DNA from: Clostridia bacterium
Lineage (GTDB): Bacteria > Bacillota > Clostridia > Oscillospirales > Oscillospiraceae
Direction of reading: 5' to 3'
Length of the DNA stretch: 10,594 nt
Assembly: GCA_003245395.1 (NCBI GenBank)
Contig: QKDF01000054.1
Span: 1 to 10,594 of the forward strand
A program made the translations under genes and the position numbers. The stretch's first letter is position 1. Each line of letters begins with the position of its first letter. Of this stretch, positions 1 through 6,845 are shown piece after piece. Under the pieces are notes generated by a model, which was given only the letters and a program-made list of their open reading frames with translations, was not told the origin of the DNA and did no database searches.

Positions 1-1142
1 CGCCGGTTAAAAATTTTGAAGATGTCCTCAAAGGGATATTCCTCGGGTTCCGGCTTGGGATCATCCGCGGTACTCAGCGGCGTGGGTTCGGGAACCGCTG
101 CTGCCGCAGCAGAAACCACGGCCGTATCCGCCGGCTTCTGGCCGTCGGTCTGGGCGGTCTGCAGTTTGGGCAGTTCCTCCGGCTTCTTCTGGTCAAAGCC
201 GGTGGCGATGACAGTGACACGGATTTCGTCGTCCAGCGTCTCGTCGAACTGGGCGCCGAAGATGGTGAGTGCATCGGGATGGACGGCTTCCTGCACCAGG
301 GACGCCGCCTGCTCCACCTCCTCCAGGCCGATGTCCATGGAGCCGGTGACATTGATCAGCACGCCGTGCGCCCCGGCGATAGAGGTCTCCAGCAGCGGGC
401 TGGAGATGGCCATGCGGGCGGCCTCCTCGGCCTTGCCCTTGCCGGCGGCGCGGCCCACGCCCATGTGGGCCAGGCCTGCATTTTTCATAATGGCGGTCAC
501 GTCCGCAAAATCCAGGTTGATAAAGCCCGTATCGCGGATCAGATCGGAGATAGACTGCACTGCCTGACGCAGCACATCGTCGGCGATTTCAAAGGCGTTG
601 GCAAAGGTGATCTTCTGATCGGTGGCATGCTTAAGCCGCTCGTTGGGGATGATGACCAGAGAGTCCACCTTCTCCTTGAGCTCGGCAATACCGGCCTCGG
701 CCTGCAGCATCCGCCGCCGGCCCTCAAAGCCGAAGGGCTTTGTAACCACGGCCACGGTGAGGATGTCCAATTCCTTGGCAATTTCGGCCACAATGGGCGC
801 GCCGCCCGTGCCGGTTCCGCCGCCCATGCCTGCGGTGATGAACACCATGTCCGTATTTTCCAGGGATTTGGAAATTTGGTTGCGGCTCTCCTCGGCGGAC
901 TTGCGCCCCACTTCGGGGTCAGACCCGGCGCCCTGGCCATGAGTCAGTTTCTCACCAATTTGAATTTTATATGTAGCGCTGGAAACGTTCAGCGCCTGCT
1001 TGTCCGTATTGATGGCGACAAAATCAACGCCCTTACAGCCGGAACGGACCATGCGGTTCACCACATTGTTGCCGCCGCCGCCCACACCAATCACCCTGAT
1101 GTTCACAACCGAATCAGGCCCGGTCTCCAATCCAAATGCCAT
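1..1142 (-). CDS. ftsZ: Cell division GTPase FtsZ (3' end cut by window edge)
   Basis: FtsZ is the tubulin-like GTPase that polymerises at midcell into the Z ring and recruits the divisome. I translated 380 codons with no stop before the edge; the last two bases (CG) fix an arginine as residue 381. The N-terminal Rossmann part runs from about residue 13, with GGGGNN at 21-26. The tubulin signature GGGTGTG is at 107-113. The T7 synergy loop NLDFAD is at 209-214, with the catalytic aspartates D211 and D214. The GTPase body ends near 316. A linker rich in Ala, Pro and Glu (about 317-368) leads to a terminal peptide [12 protein letters not shown]. This tail differs from the usual DIPxFLR-type peptide that binds FtsA, SepF or ZipA. 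The ATG at 1140-1142 has AGGAGG at 1150-1155, 7 nt upstream. The gene is last in the visible cluster and has its own promoter in the 124-bp gap after ftsQ. The identity is certain; only the extreme C-terminus is missing. Confidence 0.98.
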   Translation of the reverse strand, partial: MAFGLETGPDSVVNIRVIGVGGGGNNVVNRMVRSGCKGVDFVAINTDKQALNVSSATYKIQIGEKLTHGQGAGSDPEVGRKSAEESRNQISKSLENTDMVFITAGMGGGTGTGGAPIVAEIAKELDILTVAVVTKPFGFEGRRRMLQAEAGIAELKEKVDSLVIIPNERLKHATDQKITFANAFEIADDVLRQAVQSISDLIRDTGFINLDFADVTAIMKNAGLAHMGVGRAAGKGKAEEAARMAISSPLLETSIAGAHGVLINVTGSMDIGLEEVEQAASLVQEAVHPDALTIFGAQFDETLDDEIRVTVIATGFDQKKPEELPKLQTAQTDGQKPADTAVVSAAAAAVPEPTPLSTADDPKPEPEEYPFEDIFKIFNR

Positions 1143-1170
1143 AGCGGTGCCTCCTACTATCTGTCGTATA

Positions 1171-1195
1171 TCGGGGAAAAAAGCCCCGAATTTTT
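1171..1195 (+). terminator. Hairpin with T-tract (plus-strand terminator-like; ftsZ leader hairpin)
   Basis: TCGGGG (1171-1176) and CCCCGA (1184-1189) form a 6-bp GC-rich stem with loop AAAAAAG. On the plus strand AATTTTT follows, the form of an intrinsic terminator for antisense transcription. On the minus strand the same stem lies in the ftsZ leader, between the predicted transcript start and the ribosome binding site, and has no U-tract after it. It may protect the mRNA 5' end or block antisense readthrough; neither is shown. Confidence 0.45.
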
Positions 1196-1217
1196 AGCTA
1201 AATAATGTGTATTTTTT

Positions 1218-1246
1218 ATTGTATGACACTTTCCCCGGCAGGTCAA
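1218..1246 (-). promoter_or_regulatory. Sigma-A-type promoter of ftsZ
   Basis: On the minus strand TTGACC (1241-1246) and TACAAT (1218-1223) are separated by exactly 17 nt. Each box matches the sigma-A/sigma-70 consensus at five of six positions. The predicted start of transcription is near 1211, giving a leader of about 68 nt before the ftsZ ATG. The -35 box lies 20 bp beyond the ftsQ stop codon, so ftsZ can be transcribed apart from the upstream genes. Transcription itself has not been shown; the call rests on sequence match, spacing and position. Confidence 0.8.
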
Positions 1247-1251
1247 GTGTC
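1225..1251. repeat. Inverted repeat over the ftsZ promoter (candidate operator)
   Basis: GACACTT (1225-1231) and AAGTGTC (1245-1251) form a perfect 7-bp inverted repeat with a 13-bp gap. The half-site centres are 20 bp apart, about two helical turns. One arm sits in the promoter spacer next to the -10 box; the other overlaps two bases of the -35 box. That geometry suits a dimeric DNA-binding regulator. In RNA it could form a hairpin, but no U-tract follows on either strand, so it is unlikely to be a terminator. A repeat this short can occur by chance, so function is unproven. Confidence 0.4.
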
Positions 1252-1266
1252 CGCATGATATTTTGC

Positions 1267-2025
1267 TTATTTTCCGGCCTGAAACTCCACCCGGTCATCA
1301 TAGCGCAGGTCGATGGTTCCGGTCTCGTTGCTTTGCAGCTGGGCAACCACCGCGGCCACGCTGCGCAGATCCTTGGCATAATCCGAACCGTAGTTGAACA
1401 CCACGGTAAACCGGTTCAGATATTCCATCTTCAGCGCGGAGGCGTCGTCCAGGTGGATCGCATTTACATTTTCCATATCCCCGGCATCCTCCAGCGCCGA
1501 AAGCAGCGTCAGAAGGCTGTCATACCGGGTCTGGTTTGCGGTGGAAACGGCAATGGGCTCCGCCAGGGTGGGCGAGAGCAGCTCCATACCGTCGATCACC
1601 GGGATGTCCGATACCTCGGAAGCCGCCCGCTTCTCCACGATTTTCCCGCTGGTGCTGATGAGCCAGGCAGTGTCACCCTGGACAAAAGCCAAAGGATCGC
1701 CGCACTCCTTCACGGTGATTATCAGTGTGTCGGGCAGGGAGCGGTTGATCCGGACCTCTTCGATGTAAGGCAGATCCTTAAGCAGCCGCTCCGCCGCCGT
1801 AAATTTATTCATCAGAAACAGATTGTCGCCCTGCTTGAGTCCCGATGTTTCCACAATCTGCTCCCGGGTATAGCGCTGCTGCCCTTCCACTTCGATATTG
1901 CTCACCCGGAAAAACATGGTCAGCGCCACCACAATTACGGCACAGATGGTTAAAACGGACAGCAGCTTATAGAGGAAGGCGAACCTTCCTCTTCTGCGCC
2001 GATGATACTTTCTCCGTCTGGCCAT
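1267..2025 (-). CDS. ftsQ: Divisome protein FtsQ/DivIB
   Basis: FtsQ/DivIB is a bitopic membrane protein that scaffolds the divisome with FtsL and FtsB/DivIC and helps control septal synthesis. The protein is 252 aa. Residues 1-14 are extremely basic (MARRRKYHRRRRGR), fitting a cytoplasmic tail. A transmembrane helix spans about 15-38. A POTRA domain follows at about 39-107 (FRVSNIEVEGQQRYTREQIV onward, ending RSLPDTLIITVKE), and then the extracellular beta domain. I chose the ATG at 2023-2025 because AGGAGA (2035-2040) lies 9 nt upstream. An in-frame start at 2067 would add 14 basic residues but would overlap murA and lacks that spacing. The murA stop TAG overlaps the ribosome binding site, so translation of the two genes is probably coupled. 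The family call rests on TM plus POTRA architecture and position before ftsZ. The DivIB C-terminal region is poorly conserved. Confidence 0.9.
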   Translation of the reverse strand: MARRRKYHRRRRGRFAFLYKLLSVLTICAVIVVALTMFFRVSNIEVEGQQRYTREQIVETSGLKQGDNLFLMNKFTAAERLLKDLPYIEEVRINRSLPDTLIITVKECGDPLAFVQGDTAWLISTSGKIVEKRAASEVSDIPVIDGMELLSPTLAEPIAVSTANQTRYDSLLTLLSALEDAGDMENVNAIHLDDASALKMEYLNRFTVVFNYGSDYAKDLRSVAAVVAQLQSNETGTIDLRYDDRVEFQAGK

Positions 2026-2034
2026 TTGCTGCCG

Positions 2035-2040
2035 TCTCCT
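2035..2040 (-). promoter_or_regulatory. ftsQ ribosome binding site overlapping murA stop
   Basis: AGGAGA on the minus strand, 9 nt before the ATG at 2023-2025, fixes the ftsQ start. It overlaps the murA stop codon (TAG, 2039-2041), an arrangement typical of translational coupling. Confidence 0.75.
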
Positions 2041-3304
2041 ATACCGGTTCTTTCTCCGTCCGCACAATGGCGGCCCCGAGCCTGCTCAGATCCCGGGTAA
2101 TATCCTCATATCCCCGGTCAATATGGTCCAGCCCGGAGATCTCTGTCATTCCCTCAGCGGCAATTGCCGCCACGCACAGCGCCGCGCCTCCGCGCAGATC
2201 CGTGGCCCGCACCGGCGCACCGTGAAGCCGCTTCACTCCTGTGACAACGGCCACCCGGCCCGAAACCCGGATGTCCGCCCCCATGCGGACCAGCTCATCC
2301 ACATGGCGGTAGCGGTTCGTAAAAATATTCTCCTCAAATACCGTCGCGCCCCGGCTGCGCAGCAGCGCGGCCATCACAATGGCCTGGGCGTCGGTGGGAA
2401 AGCCGGGGTAAGGCGCGGTTCGCACAGGCCGGATGGATTTCAATCCTCCGCTGCGCCGCAGCGCAATCCCCGTCTCGTCGCCTGTGATGGTGCAGCCCGC
2501 TTCCCGCAGGGCAGCCGTCACAGTGGAAAGGTGTCCTTCCCGCGCACCCAGCAGCCGGATCTCCCCGCCGGCGGAAGCCGCGGCGCAAAGATAGGTGGCC
2601 ATCACAATGCGGTCGGGCATAATCGTGTAAGTACATCCGTGGAGTGTCCTGCCGCCCTCCACCGTCACCGTCGAGGTGCCTGCACCCGAAATTTCGGCGC
2701 CGCACCCCCGCAGGTAATTTTGCAGTTCTTCAATCTCCGGCTCCCTGGCGGCGTTATAGATGGAGGTGGTTCCCTCCGCGCCGCAGGCGGCCAGCATCAG
2801 ATTTTCCGTGGCGCCTACCGAGGGCAGGCTCAGGACGATTTCTCTTCCGTGCATTTGAGGTGCCTGGCAGTGGAGCCTTCCGCCTTCCTCCTGGATGTCG
2901 GCCCCCAGCTCCCGCAGACCTGCCAGATGGAGATCAATGGGCCGCGGCCCCAGTTCACATCCGCCGGGGTAGCTCAGATCGGCCTGCCCGCACCGGGCGA
3001 GAATGGCTCCGAGAAAGATGGCCGACGAGCGCATTTCCCGCATGAGTATATCAGAAATACCGCAGTTGTGCAAGCCGGAGGAATCTACCACCAGTGCCTC
3101 GCCCTCCCAGTGAGCCTCGCAGCCAAGGTGCTGCAGAATGCGGATGGAAGTGTCCACATCCCGCAGCCGCGGACAGCCCCGCAGCACGGTTTCTCCCCGG
3201 TTAAGTATCGTGGCGGCCAAAATCGGCAGCACGCTGTTCTTTGCACCCTGGATGGCGATTTCACCTGTCAAGGTGCGCCCGCCTTCCACCAAAAGTAGAC
3301 TCAT
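2039..3304 (-). CDS. murA: UDP-N-acetylglucosamine 1-carboxyvinyltransferase MurA
   Basis: MurA is a cytoplasmic enzyme that transfers enolpyruvate from PEP to UDP-GlcNAc, the first committed step of peptidoglycan synthesis. The protein is 421 aa, the usual length for this two-domain inside-out alpha/beta fold. Visible active-site residues are K22-N23 (GAKNSVLP), R92 (MREMRSS), C116 in GGCELGPRP (equivalent to E. coli C115, the fosfomycin target), D305 in PGFPTDAQA, R371 (TDLRGG) and R397 in HIDRGY. All key catalytic residues are therefore present, and the cysteine predicts fosfomycin sensitivity at the enzyme level. One variation is PDRIVMATYL near 230-239, where many family members have PDRIE followed by T/AGT. 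The ATG at 3302-3304 follows GGAGGGG at 3311-3317. The gene begins 64 bp after murG and its stop overlaps the ftsQ ribosome binding site. Firmicutes often carry two MurA paralogs; which one this is cannot be told here. Confidence 0.96.
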   Translation of the reverse strand: MSLLLVEGGRTLTGEIAIQGAKNSVLPILAATILNRGETVLRGCPRLRDVDTSIRILQHLGCEAHWEGEALVVDSSGLHNCGISDILMREMRSSAIFLGAILARCGQADLSYPGGCELGPRPIDLHLAGLRELGADIQEEGGRLHCQAPQMHGREIVLSLPSVGATENLMLAACGAEGTTSIYNAAREPEIEELQNYLRGCGAEISGAGTSTVTVEGGRTLHGCTYTIMPDRIVMATYLCAAASAGGEIRLLGAREGHLSTVTAALREAGCTITGDETGIALRRSGGLKSIRPVRTAPYPGFPTDAQAIVMAALLRSRGATVFEENIFTNRYRHVDELVRMGADIRVSGRVAVVTGVKRLHGAPVRATDLRGGAALCVAAIAAEGMTEISGLDHIDRGYEDITRDLSRLGAAIVRTEKEPV

Positions 3305-3368
3305 ATCGGTCCCCTCCGCATTCAGAATGGTTCAACGCTCCATCCTATGCCAAAGGGGTAAAAGTGGG

Positions 3369-4520
3369 TTACCTGCAGATTTCCAGAATTGTCTGATAAA
3401 TTCGCTCCGCAGCGTCCGGAATCCCCAAAGAGGACATGGCTGCGGCCATCGCGGCCCGCTTTTGGGGACTGTGGAGAATGTCACAGCTTTTCTGGAACAA
3501 CACCTGTCCGCTGGCTTCGTCCTCCGTCACCACGCACGCGCCGCCGGCAGCCTCCAGCACCCGGGCATTTTTTTCCTGATGGTTGTTGGTGACATAGGGC
3601 GACGGCACAATCAGCGCCGGCACGCCCAGAACCGTCAGCTCGCTGATGGTGGAGGCCCCGGCCCGGCAGAGCACCAGGTCTGCCGCCCGCATGACCACCG
3701 CCATATCATAGATATACTCCCGCAGCTGCAGCGCCGGGTGCTCTTTCAGCTCCACACCCTTGTCCAGCAGCAGCTCCTCCACCATCCGGCAGCCCGAGGC
3801 CCCCGCTCCGTGAATATGGTAGAACGGCTCATGGGCCGCCTCCAGCGCGAGAAAGTCCGCCATCATCCGGTTCATTCCCGACGCGCCCAGCGACCCCCAG
3901 AACGACACGATCAGAGGACGGTCATCCTTCAATCCCAGCTTTTCCCGGGCCTGCTGACGGGTCAACTCAAAAAAGTCGCCCCGCACAGGAGTTCCGGTAA
4001 CCACCACCCGCTCGGGGTGGCGGTAGTGCTGCCGGCACTCCTCAAAGCCCACCATGATGCGCCGGGAGTACGGCTCCAGCATCTGCGTGGTCAGTCCGGG
4101 CACCATGTTGGATTCGTGCACCGCCGTGGGAGTACCCGCCTTCGCCGCCGCCTTCACCATGGGATAGCTGGCGTAGCCTCCGGTGCCGATGACCACGTCG
4201 GGCTGAAATTCCCGTAAAATAGCCCGGGCCTCCCTGGGGGCCCGAATCAAGTTGCCCACGGAGATCAGGTTGTGACGCAGCTCCGCCGGTTTCAGGGATC
4301 GGTGAAAGCTGGAGATATGCACCACGCGGAACGCATACCCCGCCTTGGGAATCAGATCCTTTTCCAGTCCGCGGTCCGCGCCCACAAACAAAATTTCCGT
4401 TTTGGGTTCCCGCCGCAGCATCAGCCCCGCCAGCGCCAGCGCCGGATTGACGTGGCCGGCGGTGCCGCCGCAGGTAAAGATGACGCGTTCCGGGATTTTT
4501 CCCGTTCCGGTGTCTTTCAA
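3369..4520 (-). CDS. murG: Lipid II synthase MurG (GlcNAc transferase)
   Basis: MurG is a peripheral GT-B glycosyltransferase on the inner face of the membrane that adds GlcNAc from UDP-GlcNAc to lipid I, making lipid II. The N-terminal glycine loop GGTAGHVNP begins six residues after PERVIF. GTGGYASYP and the HESNMVPGLT motif follow. The C-terminal donor domain starts at SFWGSLGA and carries RAGASTISEL and PSPYVTNNHQEKNA, the nucleotide-sugar site. The usual GGS glycine pair reads WGS here. A longer stretch than usual lies between HIHGAGASG and the donor motif, giving 383 aa against roughly 355-365 in many relatives. The start is uncertain. GTG at 4530-4532 would give 387 aa but has no ribosome binding site, because it overlaps GAGGTG (4530-4535). 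TTG at 4518-4520 sits 9 nt after that GAGGTG, so I chose it. A stable hairpin lies just upstream. The function call is secure. Confidence 0.95.
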   Translation of the reverse strand: MKDTGTGKIPERVIFTCGGTAGHVNPALALAGLMLRREPKTEILFVGADRGLEKDLIPKAGYAFRVVHISSFHRSLKPAELRHNLISVGNLIRAPREARAILREFQPDVVIGTGGYASYPMVKAAAKAGTPTAVHESNMVPGLTTQMLEPYSRRIMVGFEECRQHYRHPERVVVTGTPVRGDFFELTRQQAREKLGLKDDRPLIVSFWGSLGASGMNRMMADFLALEAAHEPFYHIHGAGASGCRMVEELLLDKGVELKEHPALQLREYIYDMAVVMRAADLVLCRAGASTISELTVLGVPALIVPSPYVTNNHQEKNARVLEAAGGACVVTEDEASGQVLFQKSCDILHSPQKRAAMAAAMSSLGIPDAAERIYQTILEICR

Positions 4521-4529
4521 TGTTTTGTC

Positions 4530-4535
4530 CACCTC
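4530..4535 (-). promoter_or_regulatory. Candidate murG ribosome binding site implying a TTG start
   Basis: GAGGTG on the minus strand matches the anti-SD core and is 9 nt before TTG (4518-4520). The nearby in-frame GTG (4530-4532) is part of this site and so is unlikely to be the initiator. No stronger SD is seen between here and the ftsW stop. Confidence 0.55.
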
Positions 4536-4542
4536 GCAGTGA

Positions 4543-4564
4543 AAGGGGGACAGCCGTCCCCCTT
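4543..4564 (-). other. Perfect 9-bp hairpin in the ftsW-murG gap
   Basis: AAGGGGGAC (4543-4551) and GTCCCCCTT (4556-4564) pair perfectly around a 4-nt loop. On the transcribed strand only a single extra U follows the stem before C, so it should not be an efficient terminator. It begins 8 nt past the ftsW stop codon and ends 7 nt before the candidate murG ribosome binding site. It could act as an intercistronic stability element, a weak attenuator, or a brake on coupling from ftsW to murG. Confidence 0.6.
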
Positions 4565-4572
4565 GTCAGTTT

Positions 4573-5814
4573 CTATCCGGCTCTCGTCGGTTTCATCTGG
4601 CGGGATACGCTCAGCACTATGCCCATCTCCGCCAGCTGGATGGTGAGCGCCGTACCCCCGTAGCTGAAAAACGGGAGTGAAATGCCCGTGGTGGGGAGCA
4701 GTCCCGTCACCACGCCGATATTCAGAAAGGTCTGCATGCCGATCAGAGTTGTGATGCCCACCACCATAAGGCTTCCGAACCGATCCCGGGCGTGGAGCGC
4801 AATCCAAAACCCCCGCAGGATCAGCGCCGCAAACAGCAGCATAATCACCGCCGCGCCGATCAGTCCCAGCTCCTCGCAGACGATGGCGAAGATGAAGTCG
4901 TTGTGCTCCTCGGGCAGATACATGAACTTTTGCCGGCTTTTGCCCAGACCCACGCCCAGCAAGCCGCCCGAACCGATAGCCAGAAGGCTCTGCACCAGCT
5001 GATATCCCTTTCCCTGCGGGTCCAGCCATGGGTTATGCCACATCTGCACGCGAGAGGTGTTGTAGCCCACGACAAACAGCACCACGTACATCATACTGAG
5101 CGCGCTGCCGATGGCGCCCAGAACCCAGCCCCAGTGGATCCCGCCCACCAGCATCAAAACGGCGCCCGCACCCAGGATCAGCAGTGCGCCCGACAGGTGC
5201 GGCTCCTTGCCAACCAGGGCCGCCAGCAGCACCAGAATCAGCGCATAGGGCACAATCCCGTACCGGAACGAGCGCATTCTATCCTTCTTTTTCGAGATGC
5301 TGTCCGAAAAGAACAGAACCACCGCCAATTTGGCAATTTCGGAGGGCTGGAACTGCAGGGCCGTACCGGGCACTCCCAGCCAGCGCGTGGCGTTGTTGCG
5401 GGTAATGCCCACATGGGGAATCAGCACCAGCACCAGCAGCACGATGGACAGCCCCAGCAGCGGCTTTGCCAGCGCCCGGAACCGCTGATAATTGACCTTG
5501 CCAATCATCAGCATGGCCGCCACGCCCATCACGGCGAACACGCCCTGGCGGCGGACATAGGCAAAGGGGTCGCCCTCTTCATAATACCCCGAGGGAAAGC
5601 TGGCAGAAAAGAGCATAATCAGCCCGATAACCGTCAGCAGCAGCACCAGCATCAAAAAGGGCATGTCGATAGGGCCTCTGGCCATCTCGCGGCTCTCCTG
5701 CTCGTGCAGCGCCCGTTCTTCTCTGCGGCGCTGGCGTTCCAGAGCCTCCTCCCGGGTCATCCGCGGCTTTTTCGTGTGGGCCGTATGCGGTTGTGAACGC
5801 TCTCGGGTTGTCAT
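4573..5814 (-). CDS. ftsW: SEDS peptidoglycan glycosyltransferase FtsW/SpoVE
   Basis: FtsW is a polytopic SEDS-family membrane enzyme that polymerises lipid II into glycan strands together with a class B PBP. The protein is 413 aa. About ten membrane segments can be seen, the first at about 51-71 (MPFLMLVLLLTVIGLIMLFS). The catalytic aspartate of the family is D306 in PEEHNDFIFA, in the large outer loop. The C-terminal signature NIGVVTGLLPTTGISLPFF continues into SYGG (365-387). KEPHLSGA at 203-210 stands where many relatives have a QPDLGT-like sequence. Residues 1-48 form a highly charged Arg/Glu-rich cytoplasmic extension, probably helical, absent from short homologs that start close to the first TM. 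The ATG at 5812-5814 follows GGGAGG at 5820-5825. The gene lies 30 bp after mraY. FtsW and SpoVE are close paralogs; a partner PBP of SpoVD type in the same operon is compatible with either role, so the symbol is provisional. Confidence 0.92.
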   Translation of the reverse strand: MTTRERSQPHTAHTKKPRMTREEALERQRRREERALHEQESREMARGPIDMPFLMLVLLLTVIGLIMLFSASFPSGYYEEGDPFAYVRRQGVFAVMGVAAMLMIGKVNYQRFRALAKPLLGLSIVLLVLVLIPHVGITRNNATRWLGVPGTALQFQPSEIAKLAVVLFFSDSISKKKDRMRSFRYGIVPYALILVLLAALVGKEPHLSGALLILGAGAVLMLVGGIHWGWVLGAIGSALSMMYVVLFVVGYNTSRVQMWHNPWLDPQGKGYQLVQSLLAIGSGGLLGVGLGKSRQKFMYLPEEHNDFIFAIVCEELGLIGAAVIMLLFAALILRGFWIALHARDRFGSLMVVGITTLIGMQTFLNIGVVTGLLPTTGISLPFFSYGGTALTIQLAEMGIVLSVSRQMKPTRAG

Positions 5815-5823
5815 CGGCTCCTC

Positions 5824-5836
5824 CCTTTCAGAAAGG
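5824..5836 (-). other. Small hairpin beside the ftsW ribosome binding site
   Basis: CCTTT (5824-5828) and AAAGG (5832-5836) can pair around a 3-nt loop in the 30-bp mraY-ftsW gap. The stem touches the 5' edge of the ftsW ribosome binding site GGGAGG (5820-5825). It is weak (5 bp), and any effect on ftsW translation is speculative. Confidence 0.25.
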
Positions 5837-5844
5837 TCCCCCGG

Positions 5845-6828
5845 TCAGATATGCCCCTGAATCCCCAGCCAGGCCAGCACGCAGCCGATGGCCGTCACCA
5901 GGGAAAACACAGTGACCAGCTTTGCCTCGCTCCAGCCGCACAGCTCAAAGTGGTGGTGCAGCGGAGCCATTTTGAAAAAGCGCTTGCCGTGGGTAGCCTT
6001 GAAATAGGCCACCTGAATGATGTCGGACATCGTCTCGGCAATATAGATAACGCCCACCGGAATCAGAATCAGGGGCATATCCAGGGCAAAGGCCATGGCG
6101 GCCACCGCGCCGCCTAAAAACAGGCTGCCCGTGTCACCCATAAAGACCTTCGCCGGATGATGGTTGTAGACAAAAAACGCCGCCAGGCCGCCGGCCAGGG
6201 CCGCCGGGAACAGAGACATGGATATGGCGTACTGCGCCCCCGCCGCGGTAAAAAAGGCCATGACCACAAACGTCACGCTGCAGGCCAGACCGTCGATGCC
6301 GTCGGTCAGGTTCACGGCGTTGACCGCGCCCACAATCACAAAGGCGGCGAAGGTCAGGTACAGCACCCAGTTGATGTGAACGCTGACGTTGAGGAAGGGT
6401 ACATACAGGTTGTTGGTCAGCAGACCCTCATAGCGCATCAGGCTTAAAAATACCACGGCGGCGCCCAGCTGCAGCACGAATTTTTGCAGAGCCTTCAGGC
6501 CCTCGTTCTGGTGCTGGCGCACCTTGCGGTAATCATCCAGAAATCCGATCACCCCGAAGATCAGAGCAAACAGATAGACATACAGATGCGTGAATTGTCC
6601 CGCCAGCATCTCCGGCCAGCCCAAGGTGATGATCACCACGCCCGTGCTGATGATGAACATGATGCCGCCCATGGTGGGGGTTCCCGCCTTACCGGCATGC
6701 CAGGTGGGGCCATCCTCCCGGATGCTCTGCCCCGCCTTGAGTTTGCGCAGCTCCGGTATCAGAAATTTTCCCACCAGCAGCGCCAGCACAAAGCTGGCCG
6801 CCAGCGCGGTCAGGCTTGAAATATCCAT
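5845..6828 (-). CDS. mraY: Phospho-MurNAc-pentapeptide transferase MraY
   Basis: MraY is an integral membrane enzyme that moves phospho-MurNAc-pentapeptide from UDP to undecaprenyl phosphate, giving lipid I. The protein is 327 aa, close to the usual 320-360, with about ten hydrophobic segments. Conserved cytoplasmic motifs are in order: DDYRK with D98 and D99, NAVNLTDGIDGLA at 170-182 with D176 and D179, KVFMGDTGS at 227-235 with catalytic-region D232 (like E. coli D267), and the MraY-specific APLHHHFE at 288-295. The last motif separates it from WecA/TagO relatives. The ATG at 6826-6828 is preceded by a purine-rich GGGAGAG site. The gene follows murE after 103 bp and precedes ftsW after 30 bp. 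In many relatives murF lies before it and murD after it; both are missing here. Nothing in the sequence suggests loss of activity. Confidence 0.97.
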   Translation of the reverse strand: MDISSLTALAASFVLALLVGKFLIPELRKLKAGQSIREDGPTWHAGKAGTPTMGGIMFIISTGVVIITLGWPEMLAGQFTHLYVYLFALIFGVIGFLDDYRKVRQHQNEGLKALQKFVLQLGAAVVFLSLMRYEGLLTNNLYVPFLNVSVHINWVLYLTFAAFVIVGAVNAVNLTDGIDGLACSVTFVVMAFFTAAGAQYAISMSLFPAALAGGLAAFFVYNHHPAKVFMGDTGSLFLGGAVAAMAFALDMPLILIPVGVIYIAETMSDIIQVAYFKATHGKRFFKMAPLHHHFELCGWSEAKLVTVFSLVTAIGCVLAWLGIQGHI

Positions 6829-6845
6829 TGGTCTCTCCCTCTCCC

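Noticed and set aside
279..1205. Long plus-strand open frame opposite ftsZ (308 aa)
   Set aside because: It mirrors the ftsZ coding strand, is rich in His, Gly and Ala without family motifs, and has no ribosome binding site; it is a by-product of G+C-rich codon use.
1267..2067. Longer ftsQ start at 2067 giving 266 aa
   Set aside because: It would overlap the end of murA; AGGAGA is correctly spaced for ATG 2023-2025.
2123..3298. Long plus-strand open frame opposite murA (391 aa)
   Set aside because: It is antisense to an intact murA with all catalytic residues; its translation is Arg/His/Gln-rich and resembles no family.
3138..4217. Plus-strand open frame opposite murG and the murA 5' end (359 aa)
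   Set aside because: It is the shadow of two real genes and crosses their boundary, with no own promoter or SD.
4543..4564. ftsW-murG hairpin as an intrinsic terminator ending the operon
   Set aside because: There is no U-tract after the stem on the transcribed strand, and murG follows at once in the same direction.
4792..5796. Plus-strand Gln/His-rich open frame opposite ftsW (334 aa)
   Set aside because: The Gln/His bias is the antisense image of Leu/Val-rich membrane segments in FtsW.
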